From the NCBI GenBank assembly GCA_964353635.1, contig CAYGVS010000008.1, positions 1 through 40,095 on the forward strand: a stretch of 40,095 bases of DNA. The letters are read 5' to 3'. A program made the translations under genes and the position numbers. How positions within the stretch are numbered: the first letter of the stretch is position 1; each line of letters starts with the position of its first letter. Source of the DNA: JAPLVB01 sp964353635 (lineage in GTDB: Archaea; Aenigmatarchaeota; Aenigmatarchaeia; QMZP01). The notes beneath the pieces are model-generated. The model was not told the DNA's origin and did no database searches. It worked only from the letters and a program-made list of their open reading frames with translations. Below are positions 21,321-29,584 of this stretch, piece by piece.

Positions 21321-21582
21321 GCCTTCTTTCACCCCTTCGAAAGGGATTTTATGAGTCTGGCGCTCTAACCAGCTGAGCTACACAGGCCGACACCGGATGG
21401 ACGACTTTAACCAACTGCTTCAGGTCGTCGAACCATTTATGCCCTGCTATGACTTATTGCCACGGAATGTTTCAGCTTGAAGCTGGCGCAGTTATGCGCT
21501 AGTTGAAAGCCGAAGTTCGCAGCTGTAATGTATATGGTAAGAAGCAAATATTAACATAAATACGTGAGCCCTTGCCCGAGGG

Positions 21583-22239
21583 TCAGCGCTTCCTTTTGGT
21601 CCTGGTCTCCTTCTGGTACTCTAGGTACGAGTATACGATTGAATAGAATCCCGCTGAGAGCACAGGAAGCAGGATGAAGAGGAAAGCATATTCCTTGAGA
21701 ACGACTCCCAGAAGGGCTATAATGCCTGAAATCTTGAAGAGTTTGCCTCCAAGCTTGTGCGTGCTCTCCCACACCTTCTCGCTGCTCAAGGTCCATGGCG
21801 TGTGTATGCCAATGAACCAGTTCTGCTTCGCGTTCTCAATTAGCACGCCTGAATAATAGAATATCGCTGCGAATGCAGGAGCAAGCAGCGGAACGAGCTC
21901 GAACCTCCAGCCCAGGTTCCAGAGCAGCGTGAGCATGTAAATGTACAAAAGGAATCCGAACACCAGAATGATGAACCTGTCAAAGTATGGCCTGAACTTC
22001 TCGATGTTCGCCCTTTTCGGGTCTATCTTGGGGATGGCCAGGAACAGTGGGAAGAGCATGGCTGATATGAAAGGCATGAGGAAGGCTCCCCAGAACCTGT
22101 CCATGTAACCGTCAGGCTGGCCTGCTGCGTTCCAGTGGGAGACGATTCTCTCGGGAAGAGATGGATAAATATAAATCCCAACAAGGAAGGAGGCCAGCAC
22201 TATACCCAAAACAAAAAGCTCTGCTCTTCTCATAATCAT
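21583..22239 (-). CDS. SdpI/DUF1648 family membrane protein
   Basis: Residues 1-60 hold the DUF1648 signature (SLPERIVSHWNAAGQPDGY then MDRFWGAFLMP). The C-terminal half holds the SdpI signature (QNWFIGIHTPWTLSSEKVWE, STHKLGGKLF). Six or so membrane segments are visible in 218 residues. In Bacillus SdpI gives immunity to the SdpC toxin, but in archaea the role is unknown. The start ATG overlaps the HisRS stop codon (ATGA), so it is translated as the second gene of the hisS operon. An internal ATG two codons later is possible. Confidence 0.88.
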   Translation of the reverse strand: MIMRRAELFVLGIVLASFLVGIYIYPSLPERIVSHWNAAGQPDGYMDRFWGAFLMPFISAMLFPLFLAIPKIDPKRANIEKFRPYFDRFIILVFGFLLYIYMLTLLWNLGWRFELVPLLAPAFAAIFYYSGVLIENAKQNWFIGIHTPWTLSSEKVWESTHKLGGKLFKISGIIALLGVVLKEYAFLFILLPVLSAGFYSIVYSYLEYQKETRTKRKR

Positions 22240-23564
22240 TCAACCTTCCCATTCCCCATGGTCTTTATAATATTCTCCAGCGTGCGCTCGTCCTGCTTCC
22301 TCTTCCTCATGTCCTTGACAGTGTATTTCCCCTTCTTTATCTCCTTCTCCCCCACGAATATCACAAACGGGATCCCCGCCTTGCTTGCGTACTCCACCTG
22401 CTTGCCCAGAGGCCTTCCCATGAGGTCTGTCTGGACATTCATCCCACCTATCCTGAGGGCCTGCGCTATCTGCAGGCATTTCTCCCTCCCTGCATCATCC
22501 GCAGCAGCAACGAACGCATCGGTTTTGGTGAGCAGCCCTTTAGCCATGCCTTCCGCTGCCATTATCTCGCATATCCTTTCAATGCCAAGGGAAATCCCGA
22601 CTGCAGGGGTCCATTTCCCCCCATAGGTCTCCGCCAGGTTGTCATACCTTCCCCCGCCGGATATGCTCCCTATCTCTTTCCCCCGGACGGATATCTCGAA
22701 GATGGGGCCTGTGTAGTAATCCAATCCCCTCACCAAAGAGAAATCGATTATGACCTTCCTATCTATCCCGTACTGCCCGCATAGCTGGACTATCTGCTCC
22801 AGCTCATCAAGGCCTTCCTTGGCTGAGGTGAAGCCCTCAAGCCTCTTCCTCTCCCGTGCGAGAACAGTGGATGGGCTTCCCCTGACCTTGGTCATCTCCA
22901 GAAGCTCCTTGGCCTTCCCCTCCTTCACCCCGGCCTTGAGCAGCTCCTTCATGACCTCAGCATGTCCTATCTTCTCCAGCTTGTCAAGCGCCCTGAACAC
23001 ATCAGGGGACTTCTCCTTGGGTATCTGGAGGAACTCCACTATCCCGTTCAGTATCTTCCTGCTGTTGAGCTTGATGGCGAAATCCCTGAAGCCGAGCGCC
23101 TGAAGAACAGTCGCAGCAACAGCAAGGCATTCTGCCTCGCACTCCATCTTCCCAGAGCCAACGATATCAGCATCAGCCTGCCAGAACTCCCTGTACCTTC
23201 CGGCTTGCGGGTTATCATACCTCCACACAGGGCCTATCTGGTACCTTTTGAAAGGCTTGGGCAGCTGGGGATTGCTCGCGATGACCCTCCCGAGCGGAGC
23301 AGTCAGGTCGAACCTGAGGCCCAGCTCCCTGTCAGCCTTGTCCCTGAAATAGTAAATCTCTTTGCGCACATCCTCCCCGCCGACGCCTTTTTTGGAAAGC
23401 AGCTCCCATGACTCAAAAGCAGGCGTCTCGAGCGGCTCGAACCCGAACCTCTCGAAGACCTTCCTTGCGGTATCAAATACCTTCTGCCTCCGCATCATCT
23501 CCTGCGGGAGGAAATCCCGCGTGCCTTTGGGGGTCTGGATGGCCATAAAATCGCCTGATTGCAT
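22236..23564 (-). CDS. hisS: histidyl-tRNA synthetase
   Basis: Charges tRNA-His. Class II motif 1 (FGFEPLETPAFESWELL), motif 2 (RYQIGPVWRYDNPQAGRYRE then FWQADADIVG), the histidine-specific LVRGLDYYTGPIFE and motif 3 (AVGISLGIERI) are all present, followed by a typical anticodon-binding domain (FVAAADDAGRE to the C-terminus). At 442 residues it is of normal length, without palindromic insertions. A TATA box (GAATATAAG, about 23590-23598) lies 25 bases before the ATG at 23564; MAIQTPKGTRDFL from 23546 is the alternative start. The SdpI-like gene overlaps its stop. Confidence 0.96.
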   Translation of the reverse strand: MQSGDFMAIQTPKGTRDFLPQEMMRRQKVFDTARKVFERFGFEPLETPAFESWELLSKKGVGGEDVRKEIYYFRDKADRELGLRFDLTAPLGRVIASNPQLPKPFKRYQIGPVWRYDNPQAGRYREFWQADADIVGSGKMECEAECLAVAATVLQALGFRDFAIKLNSRKILNGIVEFLQIPKEKSPDVFRALDKLEKIGHAEVMKELLKAGVKEGKAKELLEMTKVRGSPSTVLARERKRLEGFTSAKEGLDELEQIVQLCGQYGIDRKVIIDFSLVRGLDYYTGPIFEISVRGKEIGSISGGGRYDNLAETYGGKWTPAVGISLGIERICEIMAAEGMAKGLLTKTDAFVAAADDAGREKCLQIAQALRIGGMNVQTDLMGRPLGKQVEYASKAGIPFVIFVGEKEIKKGKYTVKDMRKRKQDERTLENIIKTMGNGKVE

Positions 23565-23643
23565 TTTTGTTATTTGTTGTAGAGCGGGCTTATATTCCTG
23601 CGCAAAGCATCAAGCATAAAAATTTTATCTCCAATTTCTTCTA

Positions 23644-23988
23644 ATGAAAGGATATGATTGGCTTTCCAGAAGATTTAAATACGCAGTTGACAACAGCGTG
23701 GTTCCTGCATATATGAATCATTCCATTTCAGATGAAAAATCAGCATTTGCTTTGGAATGCTGCAGGCTGGTGTTCGAGAAAGACGTGGCACGCCTTTCCC
23801 AAGAAGTCCAGGACAACCCTAATTTCAGCCAGTCCACAAAAAGCCTGCTCAGAAAATATTCCGAGAAAGGGCTTTCTCTTGACTGGAAGGATAAAAGCGT
23901 TGTAAAAAGGTTCTATGAGCAGACGATTGCTGCGAAGAGGATTCTAGGAGGCATGGCAAAGAGGGAGTCCTCTTATTCCGCTGCTTAG
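23644..23988 (+). CDS. hypothetical protein
   Basis: An unrecognised 114-residue, mostly helical, basic protein (start MKGYDWLSRRFKYAVDNSVV). No membrane segment, Cys cluster or known motif. It is divergent from hisS and convergent with nadM; the spacing to hisS (79 bases) allows back-to-back promoters. Codon use matches the neighbours, which is the main reason to accept it. Confidence 0.6.
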   Translation: MKGYDWLSRRFKYAVDNSVVPAYMNHSISDEKSAFALECCRLVFEKDVARLSQEVQDNPNFSQSTKSLLRKYSEKGLSLDWKDKSVVKRFYEQTIAAKRILGGMAKRESSYSAA

Positions 23989-24039
23989 AGAGTTTCGTGA
24001 AAGCCAAGGGCGCGCATCCCCTCAGCGCAAGTAGGCGCT

Positions 24040-24528
24040 TCAGCTCATGGGCTTGGAGCTGGTTTTTTCGCCAGCCTTTATGAGCTCCGCGACTTTTACA
24101 GGCACAAGGCTCTCCCATTCCAGCCCATTTGAAATCCTCCGCCTTATCTCAGTTGACCTGATGCCTTTCACGTACACCCCGTGCTTCCTGACAGTGATCC
24201 CCTTCTTCCTGAAGCACCTTTCAGTCCAGGGGTTCCTTGTGTACACTCTGTCGAATTCAACCTGCCCCGTAATGGATGAAGCCCATCTCTCATCATCCAT
24301 GAAATCCTTCACTCCGATTATCCTGAACCCCTTCACGCCATCTGCCCGGAGAGCCTCCGCTATCATCCCCTTCCGCTCCTCAAAGGAGTAAGGGTTCTTC
24401 TCGGTCCTGCTCTCCTGGCTCGACCCAACCGCTATGACCACCTTCTCATTCTTCCCGAGTATCTCCTTTACAGCCTGCAGGTGCCCCAGATGGAAGGGCT
24501 GGAACCTCCCCACAAAAAGCGCTATCAT
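24040..24528 (-). CDS. nadM: archaeal NMN adenylyltransferase
   Basis: Joins NMN and ATP to make NAD. GRFQPFHLGHL (residues 7-17) carries the HxGH nucleotidyl-transfer motif, and GIRSTEIRRRI (about 121-131) is the C-terminal ISSTxxR-type ATP site. The length of 162 residues is usual for archaeal NadM, as is VGSSQESRTEKNPYSFEERK in the middle. It lies 10 bases after the CDP-alcohol phosphotransferase gene in the same direction, so the two are cotranscribed. Confidence 0.95.
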   Translation of the reverse strand: MIALFVGRFQPFHLGHLQAVKEILGKNEKVVIAVGSSQESRTEKNPYSFEERKGMIAEALRADGVKGFRIIGVKDFMDDERWASSITGQVEFDRVYTRNPWTERCFRKKGITVRKHGVYVKGIRSTEIRRRISNGLEWESLVPVKVAELIKAGEKTSSKPMS

Positions 24529-24538
24529 AAACCCCTGA

Positions 24539-25135
24539 TTATTCCCCTTTCACAGCTTGGTATATCCTCTGCAAGGCTGTCGCATTGCTCAGCACAGCCA
24601 GCACCACGATCGTGTAAGTGAGATAGAACAAATCCAGGCTGGCCACAAGTATCCCGATGAACAGTATGATAAGCCTCTCAGCCCTCTCCAGGAACCCTCC
24701 CTTCAGCTCCTTCTCCGTGAGCTCCTTCTCCTTTGCAGCTGCCTTCACATAAGTTGTCATCATGGCACCGAAGAAGTACAGGAACAGCCAGAAAGCCGCG
24801 GGAAGATAGAACCCTGGAAGCCCTGCGAACAGGAGCCCAAAAATCACAAGCCCCTCCACATACCTATCTACCACCGTATCCAAGTAAGCTCCTTTCTTGG
24901 ATACAGTCCCAGTCACCCTTGCCACTGAGCCATCTATCAAATCCATGAAAGCAGAGAGCAGGAAAAGCCCCGCAGCCCAGAGGTACTGCCCCTGCACAAG
25001 GAGCCAAACAGCAAAAAATATCGGGATAAGCGAGAGAATGGTCCACTGGTTCGCCGAGAGAGGTACCTTGCTGAAAAGAATCCCGACCTTCACGGAGAAC
25101 TGTGCGAACCTGTCCCTGCGCTTGTAAAGAACCAT
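24539..25135 (-). CDS. CDP-alcohol phosphatidyltransferase
   Basis: Transfers a polar head group onto a CDP-archaeol lipid in the membrane. The family motif D-x2-D-G-x2-A-R-x8-G-x3-D-x3-D is complete: MDLIDGSVARVTG, KKGAYLDTVVDR. About six membrane helices fill 198 residues. Archaetidylinositol-phosphate synthase is the likeliest specific role in an archaeon with this short form, but glycerol or serine as acceptor cannot be excluded from sequence alone. First gene of a pair with nadM. The TATA region lies between it and 25160. Confidence 0.88.
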   Translation of the reverse strand: MVLYKRRDRFAQFSVKVGILFSKVPLSANQWTILSLIPIFFAVWLLVQGQYLWAAGLFLLSAFMDLIDGSVARVTGTVSKKGAYLDTVVDRYVEGLVIFGLLFAGLPGFYLPAAFWLFLYFFGAMMTTYVKAAAKEKELTEKELKGGFLERAERLIILFIGILVASLDLFYLTYTIVVLAVLSNATALQRIYQAVKGE

Positions 25136-25159
25136 AGTTATTTGTTGGGGAGGGGATTT

Positions 25160-25630
25160 TTAAGGGTTAGGCTTAATCCTTTCAAAGACAGGTTTCCACT
25201 CTGCAAAGGCTTCTTTAATTTCGCCTGATACTTTGCCTTGTATCAATTTTATCGCAAAAGCAGATTCAACATCATCTATATGGAACGCTGGTGCCAGTAT
25301 ATCATAAATCGCCTTATACAATTCGGATGTCCCTATAGCAAATTCTGGTTTTGTGGAGCACCTTAGAAGATTGGACACACCCTCCTTCTCAAAATAGTTC
25401 CCAATGGTTTTAATAACATTATCCCTTTCAGGAAGATTTTTAGGGATGAGAGATACCAATTCACCAGCAAAGGCATCTGCTATGTGCTTCTTCACCTCAG
25501 GGTCGCCTAAATAATCACATTTCTCAAACTGGCCTTTGCAATAAAGCCTGATTGCAGGTTCATTTCTAGCACAATAGCCATCGCTACTTCCATAACGGAA
25601 AGAAGGCGAATATAGCCCGCATTTTTTCAT
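25160..25630 (-). CDS. hypothetical protein, paralog of 27133-27552
   Basis: A 156-residue helical protein, unrecognised. The N-terminal YCKGQFEKCDYLGDPEVKKH and the C-terminal FAEWKPVFERIKP match SCHNELERCNQY and LREWAPVFQRF of the protein at 27133, so the two are distant paralogs. Cys residues cluster at the N-terminus. A TATA-like GATTTAAAAG (about 25655-25664) precedes the ATG by about 25 bases, facing the promoter of the rubrerythrin-VIT1 gene. No signal peptide is evident. Confidence 0.68.
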   Translation of the reverse strand: MKKCGLYSPSFRYGSSDGYCARNEPAIRLYCKGQFEKCDYLGDPEVKKHIADAFAGELVSLIPKNLPERDNVIKTIGNYFEKEGVSNLLRCSTKPEFAIGTSELYKAIYDILAPAFHIDDVESAFAIKLIQGKVSGEIKEAFAEWKPVFERIKPNP

Positions 25631-25705
25631 ACGATATGAGTAGTGATAAATCTTTTAAATCCCTCCTGTACTTCGTTTTTTATATCCCCAATACAATTTC
25701 TCTTT

Positions 25706-26608
25706 ATGCCCGAAAAGCTTGAACAGCATGCCAGAAGGAAGCTCCTCATAGCCCAGCGGAACGAGATAACCGAGCACCACATCTACCATAAGCTTTCTCA
25801 GTCCGCAAAGAATCCGGCGAACAGGAAGCTGCTAGAAGGCTTTTCTCAGGACGAGCTCCGCCACTATGGAATCTGGAAGAAGTACACCGGAGAGGACGTG
25901 AAACCCTCCAGCCTCAAGATATGGAAATATTTTCTGATAGCTAAAATATTCGGCCTGACCTTCGGGCTCAAGCTCATGGAGAAAGGGGAGGAAGGCGCTC
26001 AGAAAAATTACGGCACATTCAAAGTCCCTGAAGCCGCAAAGATACAGAAGGAGGAGAACAGCCACGAGAGCAAGCTCCTTGACCTCATAGACGAGCAGAA
26101 GCTCAGGTACGTGGGCTCCATCGTGCTTGGCCTGAATGACGCTCTTGTGGAGCTCACAGGCACCCTGGCAGGCCTAACCTTTGCGTTCCAGAATTCTCAG
26201 TTAATCTCCCTGGCAGGCCTGATAACAGGGATAGCAGCCGCCCTGTCCATGGGAGCCTCTGAGTACCTATCCACAAAATCAGAGGAGGCGACATCAAGAG
26301 GAGGTCAAAAAGATGGTTTGCGCAAGAGCGCGAAGAAGGCCTCCATTTACACGACCTTCACCTACATCCTTACAGTCATCTTCCTAATTCTGCCATTCTT
26401 TGCGCTGAAGGATTATTACATCGCCCTTGCCTGGACAGTGATTAATGCGGTTATAGTGATATTCATCTACACATACTACATCTCAGTCGCCAAGAGCCTC
26501 CCCTTCAAGCGGCGCTTCTTTGAGATGATAGGCATATCCCTGGGGATTGCAGCTCTGACCTTCATAATAGGAATGCTTGTCAGGATCTTCCTTGGCATAA
26601 ACATTTAG
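25706..26608 (+). CDS. rubrerythrin-like domain fused to VIT1/CCC1 transporter
   Basis: I start at the ATG at 25706, 25 bases after a strong TATA (TTTTTATATCC, about 25676-25686). Residues 1-125 form a ferritin-like domain with EITEHHIYHKL, DELRHYGIW and EENSHESKL supplying the Glu/His ligands of a di-iron site. Residues 130-300 form a VIT1/CCC1 iron or manganese transporter: GLNDALVELTGTLAGL, ALSMGASEYLSTKSE and five membrane helices. Such fusions are known as membrane-bound ferritin-like transporters. The role is likely metal export or detoxification coupled to iron or peroxide sensing; direction is inferred. Confidence 0.9.
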   Translation: MPEKLEQHARRKLLIAQRNEITEHHIYHKLSQSAKNPANRKLLEGFSQDELRHYGIWKKYTGEDVKPSSLKIWKYFLIAKIFGLTFGLKLMEKGEEGAQKNYGTFKVPEAAKIQKEENSHESKLLDLIDEQKLRYVGSIVLGLNDALVELTGTLAGLTFAFQNSQLISLAGLITGIAAALSMGASEYLSTKSEEATSRGGQKDGLRKSAKKASIYTTFTYILTVIFLILPFFALKDYYIALAWTVINAVIVIFIYTYYISVAKSLPFKRRFFEMIGISLGIAALTFIIGMLVRIFLGINI

Positions 26609-26624
26609 CGCATTTAAAATAAAA

Positions 26625-27017
26625 TTAAGTGAAGCTCTTCCTCTTGGAAAGCTCCTCCACCTTTTTCCTGATCTCATCATCCGCAGGCAGGGGAATCCCT
26701 GCGTGGCCGAAGGCCTCCTTCACCTTGTTCCTGATGACCCTCGCTTCAGTCATGTCCATGTCCTTGACAAGGGACCTCTTGTAGACAGTGAACATCCTGT
26801 CCGTCATGTCATAAAGCACGGGCAGCCTGGCCTTCAGTATGGTGAGCCTTTCCGCATGGTCGTTCGGCCTGTCCCTGACCAGCTCGAATATCTTGGCGTC
26901 ATCAGCAGCGAACAGCGCCTCGAAGAAATTGCTTGAGGCCTCCTGGGACATCCCGAGGTTCTCGGCCATGACACCAAGCATGAAGTGATTCCTGGCCTTG
27001 TTTACAAGGTTGTCCAT
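26625..27017 (-). CDS. helical protein, possibly HEPN-like
   Basis: About 130 residues from the ATG at 27017. A TATA-like CTTAAAAC (27038-27045) lies about 25 bases upstream, which favours this start over the one at 27035. All-helical: the pattern GMSQEASSNFFEALFAADDA recalls the SxxxxxNxxxA core of HEPN-type helices, but no R-x4-6-H follows. TEARVIRNKVKEAFGH and a charged tail close it. Not a clear toxin; no MNT partner is adjacent. Confidence 0.6.
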   Translation of the reverse strand: MDNLVNKARNHFMLGVMAENLGMSQEASSNFFEALFAADDAKIFELVRDRPNDHAERLTILKARLPVLYDMTDRMFTVYKRSLVKDMDMTEARVIRNKVKEAFGHAGIPLPADDEIRKKVEELSKRKSFT

Positions 27018-27132
27018 GATAATACTTGGCAGCAAACAGTTTTAAGGGCAGCCTGTAATCAGCTGCCATTGCTATCCCAGAATAAGCCTCACAATCTGTT
27101 CCTACTAATTCCATCTAATTCAATTGGCGGCG

Positions 27133-27552
27133 TCACTGCTGTATGAATCTTTGAAAGACAGGAGCCCATTCACGCAGAACAAATCCTATATCTTCTGTTA
27201 TATCCTTAATTTGCATATCATATGCTTTAAAAAATCCCATGCTTTTATCTATTTCAGTTTCGATGCATCCCATGATTTTATTGATATTTTTTGACTTTGC
27301 ATATTCAAAAAGCACTTCTTTATTACCAAAAATAGACTCAAGGCCATTCAGGATTTTTGACTTCTGCTTAGCTCTCATATTAGAGCAATCAACCTCCCTT
27401 TGTAGAATCTCATCAATCTCATCCAGGAAGGAATTGACAACATATACTCTTACATCATCCTTCGCATATTGATTGCACCTTTCAAGCTCATTATGACAAC
27501 TCCTATCAAGATTGCCGATTTTACAACTCTTGGGATACAAGCAAATGACCAT
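27133..27552 (-). CDS. hypothetical protein, paralog of 25160-25630
   Basis: A 139-residue helical protein, AT-rich, unrecognised. The shared features with the 25160 protein are the N-terminal Cys pair (SCHNELERC) and the C-terminal LREWAPVFQRFIQQ. The middle has diverged. A strong TATA (CTTATAAATC, about 27565-27574) lies 22 bases before the ATG, so the message is probably leaderless. The gene between the pair (26625) is unrelated. Confidence 0.66.
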   Translation of the reverse strand: MVICLYPKSCKIGNLDRSCHNELERCNQYAKDDVRVYVVNSFLDEIDEILQREVDCSNMRAKQKSKILNGLESIFGNKEVLFEYAKSKNINKIMGCIETEIDKSMGFFKAYDMQIKDITEDIGFVLREWAPVFQRFIQQ

Positions 27553-27599
27553 AAAATAACTGATTTATAAGTCTATTTAAGCCTTGCCTGTTCCAAGGC

Positions 27600-28172
27600 C
27601 TACCCCAAAATCAGCCTCACAATCTTCTCCTCCTCCACACTTCCGTTCATCACAGCGTCCATGTTGTCCACGGTGTGGAGTATGAAGGCCTCGACTGTCT
27701 GCGGAGGCGTGGGGCCGTTCTCCCCGAAATGAGAGGCCACGATATGGACCACCTTCTCGGGGAAATGCCTTGCGTGGAGCTCAGAGGTTCCGAGCATGGT
27801 ATGGTCTATCGAGGAGCCCTCGGGCTTCCAGCCTGACCCGGATTTCCTTACACCCCAGACCTTGCCTATGTCATGCAGGAGGGCCCCTGCTATGAGAGCA
27901 TCCAAATCCACCTTGGTCCCATATATCTTCTGTATCTCCTCCGCAATGGATATGCAGACCTTCGTGACAAAATAAGTGTGCTCCAGAAGGCCGCCTGTCT
28001 TGGCATGGTGCCAGTTCATGGAAGCCGGAGCCTGGTCGAAAGGCACCTGGGAAAGCCTCATGCCTTTGTTAGAGAGCGGCCCTGGATTCCTGAGGGTATC
28101 AGCGACCATCTTCCTCAGCTTGGGCTCCTTTATCCTTCCCGCAAGCTCCAGGATGTCCTTCATGGTGGGCAT
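27600..28172 (-). CDS. HD-domain phosphohydrolase
   Basis: A 190-residue protein with the metal-binding series of an HD hydrolase: GGLLEHTYFV (His), ALLHDIGKVWG (the HD pair), SSIDHTMLG and HIVASHFGENG (further His), then VDNMDAVM (final Asp). This order resembles small HD proteins related to the 3'-5' exoribonuclease YhaM, but there is no OB domain, so the substrate is unknown (nucleotide or RNA end). A ribosome site AGGAGATGAT lies before the ATG and partly overlaps a 16-bp palindrome. Confidence 0.85.
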   Translation of the reverse strand: MPTMKDILELAGRIKEPKLRKMVADTLRNPGPLSNKGMRLSQVPFDQAPASMNWHHAKTGGLLEHTYFVTKVCISIAEEIQKIYGTKVDLDALIAGALLHDIGKVWGVRKSGSGWKPEGSSIDHTMLGTSELHARHFPEKVVHIVASHFGENGPTPPQTVEAFILHTVDNMDAVMNGSVEEEKIVRLILG

Positions 28173-28178
28173 ATCATC

Positions 28179-28194
28179 TCCTAAATATTTAGGA
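28179..28194. promoter_or_regulatory. 16-bp palindrome overlapping a ribosome site
   Basis: TCCTAAATATTTAGGA is perfect. Its right end (AGGA) is part of the Shine-Dalgarno of the HD gene, downstream of the minus-strand TATA (about 28203-28211). The half-site TCCTAAA is the same as in the MNT operators at 4249-4286. Confidence 0.5.
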
Positions 28195-28201
28195 TAGTGA
28201 A

Positions 28202-29464
28202 TTATAAATCAGCTCTGTAAACTCCAACGTATTCGCAGGAGTCTGCCATATCTTCCAGTATTTGGGCGTCCTTGGGAAACGCCTGCGAGAAAGGCATTAT
28301 TTTATGGGACCTTTTAACAAGAGTAGATGTTCCTGCATTGAAGCGTTTCTGTTTTTTCACAAGAAATTTCTCTCCATAATCTTTCCTCACTTCTTCCTCA
28401 CCCACATCCCTTATCCTTGCTATCTCCCTAAAAGAATCAGAATCCACACTCAGGAATCTTTTGTACAGGCTTCTATTCATTTCCTCCAAAAAATTCTTAA
28501 ACTGCCAGTCTTCCATTCTTCTTACTTGCTCTGCGGTTATCTTTCCCGGGGTATGTTTTTTTAGCTCATGCTGAAGGAAGACTTCTCTTGCGCGATTTGA
28601 TCCAGACAGATAGTGATTTTTGTAAAGCCATGCCTTTAGATAAAGCATTTTCCTTACGGCTCTGGGGTTGAGGAAAAATACGTTTTTACCATCCTCATCT
28701 AGCGACTCGTGCAGATCTCTTACAGATGGGTCTAGCCTGTACCCTATAAAAATGTCCGGCTGGTCGGGGCATGCTGTCAGATAGTGCACATGGTCGCAGT
28801 CCATTATAGTGTACGCAATCTGGTCTATGTCTAGGCCTTTTGAATTGAGCATCTGTCCAATAATAGGATATTTGCCTCTCACCGTATCTATCACATCCCT
28901 AGCATCGACACCAAACTTCTTGAGATAAGCCATTATATCCTGATCGCTCAGTATCAGTTCTATATTCTCCTCTTCATCCAGCTTTTCAGGGTCGACAAAC
29001 TTCCCATGATCAGAAAAAGCGGGTATATAGATATCATGAAGTGCTCCGCTGGTTAACGAAAGGTTAACATGATACTCATCAAAGCTATTTAATCGGCATG
29101 AAATTTCTAACCTTATGGGAACATCAAAAGAATGGTCTCCCCTGCTCTGGTACGAGCACATATCCACCTGACCATCTGTACCCACGCTGGAGAAGACGCC
29201 TATCATTCCAAGCTGCTTGATATTTGAAAGCCTCCGGAAGCTTGGAATCTTGAGCAGGTCCTGATAAATCTCTCCCTGGGGGACTATTCTCCTTGTTCCT
29301 ATCTGGAACCCCCCAATCGGAAAGCAATCAATATATCTTTCCTTGAGCGATTCCACATATTTGCGGCTCCTTTCTATATCATCATATGATCCTAAAGTAA
29401 TGGGGTCTGGTATCTCTATAAGATTCGGACTAATTATAACATGTCTTTCGATATTCGGAATCAT
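28202..29464 (-). CDS. divergent SAMHD1/dGTPase-like HD protein
   Basis: A 420-residue protein. RGDHSFDVPI (first His), TSGALHDIYIPAFSDHGK (HD pair and following His) and TIMDCDHVHYLTAC (the DxD-type second-half Asp) follow the order of COG1078 HD phosphohydrolases such as SAMHD1 and dGTPases, which cleave dNTPs to nucleosides. The upstream LSNIKQLGMIGVFSS resembles the RL..I.QLG segment of that family. The C-terminal 100 residues are basic. Both HD genes (this and 27600) are adjacent on the same strand, but the second has its own promoter. Substrate is not proven. Confidence 0.72.
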   Translation of the reverse strand: MIPNIERHVIISPNLIEIPDPITLGSYDDIERSRKYVESLKERYIDCFPIGGFQIGTRRIVPQGEIYQDLLKIPSFRRLSNIKQLGMIGVFSSVGTDGQVDMCSYQSRGDHSFDVPIRLEISCRLNSFDEYHVNLSLTSGALHDIYIPAFSDHGKFVDPEKLDEEENIELILSDQDIMAYLKKFGVDARDVIDTVRGKYPIIGQMLNSKGLDIDQIAYTIMDCDHVHYLTACPDQPDIFIGYRLDPSVRDLHESLDEDGKNVFFLNPRAVRKMLYLKAWLYKNHYLSGSNRAREVFLQHELKKHTPGKITAEQVRRMEDWQFKNFLEEMNRSLYKRFLSVDSDSFREIARIRDVGEEEVRKDYGEKFLVKKQKRFNAGTSTLVKRSHKIMPFSQAFPKDAQILEDMADSCEYVGVYRADL

Positions 29465-29584
29465 TTTCCCACAAAAAGAAAAAGGCTGCTAAGCGTTTTA
29501 AGGCTTGCGCTTTCCATCCATGCCATAGAAGATTTCAAGCGCCGCTATGAAAAGAAGAAATTGAAGCTTATACTTTTAAGCGGA

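Larger units (their letters stand above)
21109..21349 (-). other. anticodon-loop intron of tRNA-Met with palindromic elements
   Basis: About 241 nt, very long for an archaeal tRNA intron and with no endonuclease reading frame. It contains one palindrome nested in another (outer arms 21131-21141 and 21180-21189, inner copy 21149-21167), a full copy at 21259-21280 (arms GAAGGCGAC and GTCGCCTTC around AGCA), and a half copy (GCCTTC, 21321-21326) adjoining the run of N. The true length is unknown because of that gap. Confidence 0.8.
21039..21387 (-). tRNA. elongator tRNA-Met (CAT) with two introns
   Basis: Exons are 21350-21387, 21088-21108 and 21039-21053 (74 nt mature). The acceptor GCCTGTG pairs with CACAGGC, the D stem is GCTC/GAGC, the anticodon stem CCAGA/TCTGG with loop CTCATAA, the variable loop AGGCC, and the T stem ACGGG/CCCGT; all stems pair perfectly. 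The discriminator is A and no CCA is encoded. The body resembles archaeal elongator tRNA-Met. Intron 1 lies after position 37 and is about 241 nt including the assembly gap. Intron 2 (34 nt) lies in the T loop. CTCA of the anticodon loop can pair with TGAG at the 3' end of intron 1, as in a bulge-helix-bulge. A T-run (TATTTTTC) follows the 3' end as terminator. Confidence 0.9.
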
